NCBI GenBank assembly: GCA_013153415.1 | Contig: JAADEO010000235.1 | Coordinates: forward strand, 1 to 8,693 | Direction: 5' to 3' | DNA from: Deltaproteobacteria bacterium | Lineage (GTDB): Bacteria; Desulfobacterota; Anaeroferrophillalia; Anaeroferrophillales; Tharpellaceae | DNA: 8,693 bases | Part shown: piece by piece, positions 5,699-8,693 of the stretch | How the letters are laid out: each line of letters begins with the position of its first letter | Position numbering within the stretch: the stretch's first letter is position 1 | Notes under the pieces: generated by a model | Database searches by the model: none | The model's input: the letters and a program-made list of their open reading frames with translations, nothing else | Told to the model about the DNA's origin: nothing | Program-made: the position numbers and the translations under genes

Positions 5699-6826
5699 CT
5701 ATTCCTCCAGGCTATTTTCTTCGATGCCCGGATTGGTGGTCGGGAAATTCTGGTTGGGGTTTTTGTCGTCTTCAAGTTCCTGGTCCGGGTTCGTGCGTAT
5801 CTCTATGGTTGCCGGGGTCTCATCCGGGGTTGGTCGACTGATGACAAAGATTTGCAGGCGCTGATTGAAGGTGTCAGCCACCCAGAGGCGTCCGAGGCGG
5901 TCGACACAGACATCGGAGGGGAAGTGGAGCCAGCCGCGGGCGTTGCCCATGCCTCCGAGTTCGAAAAGATAATCTCCCTTGATGCTGTAGACATTTATGG
6001 CGTGGCGCATATAATCGACCACGAAGACCAGTTCCAGTTCTCTGTTGATGGCAATGCCTCGGGGGCGGGAGAGTTTGCCGACCGTTCCCCCCTTCTCGCC
6101 GAATTTATAGAGCAGCTTGCCTTGGGGGGAAAACACGAAGACCTTGCCCAACTCTTCGCTGAGCAGAAAGAGGTTGCCATCGTGGTCGAAAGTGAATGAC
6201 CGCAAAAAGGCTTTTTCCGCTATCCCGAGGACTTTGAGGGTGGGAGTGATCTTCTTGACGAATTCGCCGGATGGGTCGGTTACTATTACTCCATCATGAC
6301 CTTCGCCGATAACATAAAGTTGCCGGTCCCGCAGCTGAGCCCGTATGGGTTGGAAATTTTCAGCGCCGCTAAAACCCCTGAATTCGACCAGGTCTACAGG
6401 CAGCAGGGCGCGATCGAGGATCTGGACAACGTCGCGACGCGGAGCTTCAGGTTCTCCGGTTTCGATCTTGCTGCAAACCAGAATGGCGTCCGGGCTGGTG
6501 CTGCAACTACGGACGGCGTCTATTCCCCGGCCTCTACCGGCCGAGACCAGAGGGTAGAAATCACTTGTATAGATTACCAGTTGACGAATCCCACCGCAGA
6601 CAACAAAAACCTCGTCCATCAGTGCGTCGTAGAAAAGCGCGGAAGGATAGCTTAATGGTAGTCCGCGTTCATCCCGGTCTATAACTTTGATGCAGTTGAT
6701 ATTGTAGCTGTTCTTTATGGGTTCGGCAGGTTTGTCGGCGCTTATCCCGAGCGTTGCGGACAACAGGAAGAAAACTGCTGCCAATAGAATGAACTGTATG
6801 AAAAGCACTCTGTTTTTTCGTATCAT
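5699..6826 (-). CDS. NHL-repeat beta-propeller protein, secreted or membrane-anchored
   Basis: A 375-residue protein starting at ATG 6826, which has CGGAG five bases upstream. The frame is open further up to 7111, but that part overlaps the terminator and the 98-residue gene and is low-complexity non-protein-like, so it was excluded. Residues 1-30 (MIRKNR plus a long hydrophobic run ending SATLGISA) are a signal peptide or N-terminal anchor. Residues about 55-330 contain propeller blades. The clearest NHL repeats are FTFDHDGNLFLLSEELGKVFVF (211-232), SRPRGIAINRELELVFVVDY with HAINVYSIKG (253-284), and FPSDVCVDRLGRLWVADTFN with QRLQIF (302-327). The C-terminal 45 residues are Pro/Glu/Asp/Asn-rich and probably disordered. 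There is no heme motif. NHL propellers are protein, ligand or surface-interaction scaffolds rather than redox enzymes. It lies upstream of the dodecaheme operon on the same strand but is likely a separate transcription unit. A role as an accessory to the cytochromes is inferred from position only. Confidence 0.88.
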   Translation of the reverse strand: MIRKNRVLFIQFILLAAVFFLLSATLGISADKPAEPIKNSYNINCIKVIDRDERGLPLSYPSALFYDALMDEVFVVCGGIRQLVIYTSDFYPLVSAGRGRGIDAVRSCSTSPDAILVCSKIETGEPEAPRRDVVQILDRALLPVDLVEFRGFSGAENFQPIRAQLRDRQLYVIGEGHDGVIVTDPSGEFVKKITPTLKVLGIAEKAFLRSFTFDHDGNLFLLSEELGKVFVFSPQGKLLYKFGEKGGTVGKLSRPRGIAINRELELVFVVDYMRHAINVYSIKGDYLFELGGMGNARGWLHFPSDVCVDRLGRLWVADTFNQRLQIFVISRPTPDETPATIEIRTNPDQELEDDKNPNQNFPTTNPGIEENSLEE

Positions 6827-6849
6827 GTCTACTCCGTGTGCCGAGATTG

Positions 6850-6867
6850 ATGGAAAAAACGTGCCAG
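6850..6867 (-). promoter_or_regulatory. Degenerate sigma-54-like promoter of the NHL gene
   Basis: The minus strand reads CTGGCACGTTTTTTCCAT. The -24 block CTGGCACG is a perfect consensus and the spacing is right, but the -12 dinucleotide is CC instead of the nearly invariant GC. The predicted start near 6840 would leave a leader of only about 14 bases that still contains the GGAG ribosome binding site. The element sits in the only 60 bases between the upstream terminator and the NHL start, which supports a promoter being there. Confidence 0.45.
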
Positions 6868-6883
6868 CTGAAAAGGATGGAGG

Positions 6884-6923
6884 AAAAAGCGAGCCCTCCG
6901 CGGTGGCAAGTCGCGGAGGGCTC
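6884..6923 (-). terminator. Rho-independent terminator of the 98-residue gene
   Basis: A perfect 12-bp GC-rich stem has arms at 6891-6902 and 6912-6923 with a 9-base loop. On the minus strand it is followed by GC and a run of five T's (6888-6884). It lies about 58 bases after the stop of the small acidic protein gene, so that gene is probably a single-gene transcript. Confidence 0.88.
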
Positions 6924-6980
6924 ATGGGAAGAGAAGAGGTCCTGGAAACCAGGAGCCCCTGGGCGGGGTGGTTGAGGGGG

Positions 6981-7277
6981 TTAGAGATTGAGCCAGACGG
7001 CGTAGCGCAACAGCTGTTCGTATTCGGCAAATTCCTGCTGCGCCTCCTCGTAGTCGCAAAGCGGGCTCCAGCACTCGTCCCGGAACCAGAAGGCGACATC
7101 GCCATATTCATCCGGCGGCATGCCGAAATTCTCGATGAAGGCGAGATCGATGATCCAGCCGTGTATCCGTTCCCGGTCGGATTCGTTGCTGTCTCCGAAG
7201 GCGTTTTTTTCCGGCAGCATCTCCAACTCGTTGATCAAGGTCTGTTTCATCAGTCTGACGTGCTCGATGCTCTTCAT
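6981..7277 (-). CDS. Small acidic hypothetical protein (98 residues)
   Basis: I do not recognise this protein. It starts at ATG 7277 with a strong AGGAGGGG ribosome binding site about 9 bases upstream, has its own sigma-54-like promoter and ends before a strong terminator, so it is a real gene despite its size. It has no signal peptide or membrane segment, so it should be cytoplasmic. It is markedly acidic (about 21 Asp/Glu against 8 Lys/Arg) and rich in aromatics, with Trp at 41, 64, 70 and 95 and two Cys at 69 and 74 (DECWSPLCDY). The N-terminal 25 residues look helical (HVRLMKQTLINELEMLPEK), as does EEAQQEFAEYEQLLRYAVW near the end. The two Cys are too few for a metal cluster on their own. 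A regulatory or adaptor role next to the cytochrome genes is conceivable, but nothing in the sequence proves it. Confidence 0.75.
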   Translation of the reverse strand: MKSIEHVRLMKQTLINELEMLPEKNAFGDSNESDRERIHGWIIDLAFIENFGMPPDEYGDVAFWFRDECWSPLCDYEEAQQEFAEYEQLLRYAVWLNL

Positions 7278-7341
7278 CGTTTTGTTTCCCCTCCTGCTCT
7301 AAACGGTGAAAGATGCGTGGTGAAACGGGTATTGGCGGTGA

Positions 7342-7358
7342 CTGGCACGACTGACGCA
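7342..7358 (+). promoter_or_regulatory. Overlapping plus-strand sigma-54-like element
   Basis: CTGGCACGACTGACGCA has a perfect -24 block and a GC exactly 10 bases after the GG, but the TT of the -12 block is AC. It shares its GC (7356-7357) with the minus-strand promoter at 7355-7371, so the two would compete for one holoenzyme. If active it would give a leader of roughly 270 bases for the plus-strand cytochrome. Confidence 0.3.
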
Positions 7359-7371
7359 AGTTGGGTGCCAA
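7355..7371 (-). promoter_or_regulatory. Sigma-54 (-24/-12) promoter of the small acidic gene
   Basis: The minus strand reads TTGGCACCCAACTTGCG, with GG (7369-7368) and GC (7357-7356) exactly 10 bases apart and both blocks near consensus (TTGGCAC and TTGC). A start near 7344 gives a leader of about 66 bases before ATG 7277. Confidence 0.72.
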
Positions 7372-7395
7372 TTGGCTGTCGCTCCTTGGTTTGTT

Positions 7396-7415
7396 TGTAA
7401 ATTGTTGAATTTACA
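7396..7415. promoter_or_regulatory. Perfect 8-bp palindrome with 4-base spacer, candidate operator or activator site
   Basis: TGTAAATT and AATTTACA are perfect inverted copies flanking GTTG. The centre is about 62 bases upstream of the predicted minus-strand start (7344) and about 190 bases upstream of the predicted plus-strand start (7597), so one bound regulator could serve both divergent sigma-54 promoters. The arms resemble the TyrR-box arms TGTAAA/TTTACA but with 8 rather than 6 bases between them, so no specific regulator is assigned. Confidence 0.55.
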
Positions 7416-7569
7416 GCTATTAATATTTCTGGCCGGATTTTTTCGAGGGGCGGGAAAGCGTGTTAAAACTCTCAGTTCATGTATTATTTGGCGAGAGAAT
7501 CGGAGAAAACCCCCAGGTGATACGGTTGGAAAGGTTCCGAGCTTACGGGTAGTGAATGGTGGTCTGCAG

Positions 7570-7586
7570 CTGGCGCAATTATTGCT
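7570..7586 (+). promoter_or_regulatory. Sigma-54 (-24/-12) promoter of the FN3-type cytochrome gene
   Basis: CTGGCGCAATTATTGCT has GG (7572-7573) and GC (7584-7585) exactly 10 bases apart, with consensus CTGGC and TTGCT. The start near 7597 leaves a leader of about 39 bases containing the GGGGGAG ribosome binding site before GTG 7636. Confidence 0.75.
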
Positions 7587-7635
7587 ATGCTCGCTATGTC
7601 TAGAATGATGCCAATAAGCCTGTTCGGGGGAGTCA

Positions 7636-8693
7636 GTGCCGAAAAGAAAAATTGCTGTCGGGTTGTTTCTCGGATTTTTATTGTTGGTGCTCGGTTCCGG
7701 TTTCGGAACTTTGCGGGCCGGGGCGAAACTTCCTCCCTGTGAGGGGTGTCACGGTACGCTTATCGAAAAAGATCTGGCCGGGCTGGTCATCCATAAGCCG
7801 TTTCTGGAAAAGAAGTGTCCGGTTTGCCACTGTCGGACCGAGGCGGTCGCGGAAGGTGACAAGGGCAAGGGTAAACCTCCAGTTCCCCAGCAAGTCGCGG
7901 CTGTCGGGGAGAACCCGGACTTAGAGTTCAAAGAGCTCGACAGCCATCTTTTCAATGCCGTTTCACATGCGTTTTTCCTCTCTCCCGAGCGTTTGCAAGC
8001 AGGAGAGCTGTTGGTGGAACTCTGGGACGGCAGTGAGCGGCGGGGGATAGAGCGGGTGAAGATCCCGGCTTTCTCCGCCATGACTGTTATCGAGGATGAC
8101 GGCAGTTCGCCCGTGATAACCTCGATCCGGATGGAGCGGGCGGATTTCGGACTCTATTCCCGGGCCCGGATCAGTTGGCGAACCGATCGGCCGGCGACTT
8201 CCGATCTGGATTTCGGCAAGCTTCGACCGCGGCCGGTTTTTCGTGCCCACCGGGATCTGGTTTTCAACCATCAGGTCATGATAACCAGGCTCAAGCCCGG
8301 TCGTTCCTATAAATTCGAACTGCTCAGCAAGGACTGCTTCGGGCATCTGGCCCGTCATCCCATCACTCTGCCGGCTGAGACCCGGATCAAACTGGCATCA
8401 CCGGAGCCCGGGGCGGTCGGGGACGGCGCGGAGCCGGGGGCCGGAGAAGCCCGCCTCACCTCCTGCAGGTTTTTCCGGATCGGCAAGCGTTGTCTCGCGG
8501 TCATGGAGTTGTCGCGGAGTCTCTCCGTGTCGGTTGGGATCGAGGTTGCCCGCGAAACTCCCCGCCCGGTTGTGATGTCCAAAACCGGCGAGGATGCCGG
8601 CAAGACGGAAGCGGAGATAGCAGCGGGGCCGGCGGCGGCCGACACCGGCCGGATGAAACCTGAGACTTCGCCGGAGGGGAAATTCCCCCGGCA
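7636..8693 (+). CDS. Doubled-CXXCH cytochrome c with fibronectin-III-like domain (partial, 3' end off the right edge)
   Basis: The frame is open from GTG 7636 to the window edge, giving 352 residues. An in-frame TAA at 7615-7617 means GTG 7636 is the first possible start, and GGGGGAG lies just upstream. Residues 1-29 are a signal peptide (MPKRKIAVG, hydrophobic core, ending LRAGA). CEGCH at 35-39 and CPVCH at 61-65, joined by a segment containing HKPF, fit the doubled-CXXCH cytochrome motif (PF09699 type). Residues about 160-235 look like a fibronectin-III or purple-acid-phosphatase-N-type beta sandwich (ARISWRTDRPATSD ... NHQVMITRLKPGRSYKFELL). After residue 255 come Gly/Ala/Pro/Glu-rich linkers. 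More hemes are likely beyond the window. It is exported and probably binds two or more c hemes. It is transcribed away from the other cytochrome genes but has the same type of promoter, suggesting coregulation. The partner and acceptor are unknown. Confidence 0.85.
   Translation, partial: MPKRKIAVGLFLGFLLLVLGSGFGTLRAGAKLPPCEGCHGTLIEKDLAGLVIHKPFLEKKCPVCHCRTEAVAEGDKGKGKPPVPQQVAAVGENPDLEFKELDSHLFNAVSHAFFLSPERLQAGELLVELWDGSERRGIERVKIPAFSAMTVIEDDGSSPVITSIRMERADFGLYSRARISWRTDRPATSDLDFGKLRPRPVFRAHRDLVFNHQVMITRLKPGRSYKFELLSKDCFGHLARHPITLPAETRIKLASPEPGAVGDGAEPGAGEARLTSCRFFRIGKRCLAVMELSRSLSVSVGIEVARETPRPVVMSKTGEDAGKTEAEIAAGPAAADTGRMKPETSPEGKFPR

Larger units (their letters stand above)
7278..7635. other. 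358-base divergent regulatory region, no gene
   Basis: This region separates the minus-strand small acidic gene from the plus-strand FN3-type cytochrome. It holds two outward-facing sigma-54-like promoters (7355-7371 minus, 7570-7586 plus), a third overlapping plus-strand match (7342-7358), and a perfect palindrome (7396-7415). The AT-rich stretch 7388-7445 surrounds the palindrome. I see no plausible protein or structured RNA gene in it. Confidence 0.7.

Noticed and set aside
6827..7111. N-terminal extension of the NHL protein up to ATG 7111
   Set aside because: It would run through a strong terminator and overlap the 98-residue gene; the added residues are low-complexity and precede a perfect internal signal peptide that has its own ribosome binding site.
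1..8693. CRISPR arrays, insertion sequences, tRNA or rRNA genes
   Set aside because: No spaced direct-repeat array, transposase-like frame with terminal inverted repeats, or RNA-gene signature was seen.

Overview
The window reads as part of an extracellular-electron-transfer (EET) or multiheme-cytochrome locus from a Gram-negative anaerobe, most likely a Desulfuromonadales/Geobacter-type bacterium or relative (formerly Deltaproteobacteria). The evidence is two dodecaheme c-type cytochromes, a doubled-CXXCH cytochrome, a large outer-membrane beta-barrel, outer-membrane lipoproteins, and several sigma-54 type (-24/-12) promoter matches in one short stretch. The taxonomic guess is an inference from gene content, not from any marker gene.

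Layout. Most of the window (1-7277) is transcribed from the minus strand; one gene at the right end is on the plus strand. Reading the minus strand in its own direction: (i) an acidic 98-residue orphan protein (6981-7277) with its own sigma-54-like promoter and a strong terminator; (ii) a secreted or membrane-anchored NHL-repeat beta-propeller protein (5699-6826) with a degenerate sigma-54-like element directly after that terminator; (iii) a sigma-54-like promoter (5531-5546) with an upstream dyad, leading a five-gene run: soluble periplasmic dodecaheme cytochrome (4629-5435), dodecaheme lipoprotein cytochrome (3606-4523), an intra-operon hairpin terminator (about 3532-3576), a roughly 690-residue beta-barrel protein with an inserted discoidin-like domain (from 3484 or 3511 to 1442), a CsgG/LpoB-like lipoprotein (807-1418), and a secreted paralogue of that lipoprotein carrying an Ig-like extension (1-801, cut by the left edge). 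On the plus strand, starting with GTG at 7636, is a doubled-CXXCH cytochrome with a fibronectin-III-like domain, cut by the right edge. The 358-base divergent intergenic region (7278-7635) carries opposing sigma-54-like promoters and a perfect palindrome.

How the genes may work together (inference). A barrel encoded with a periplasmic multiheme cytochrome and a lipid-anchored multiheme cytochrome is the minimal parts list of a porin-cytochrome conduit (compare MtrCAB in Shewanella and OmbB-OmaB-OmcB or the ext clusters in Geobacter). What is unusual is that the two cytochromes are paralogues with the same 12-heme register, that the barrel carries a soluble ligand-binding-type insert, and that two CsgG/LpoB-like proteins follow in the same operon. 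The NHL protein and the FN3-type cytochrome may be accessory, cell-surface or coregulated components. No mobile element, CRISPR array, tRNA or rRNA was seen.
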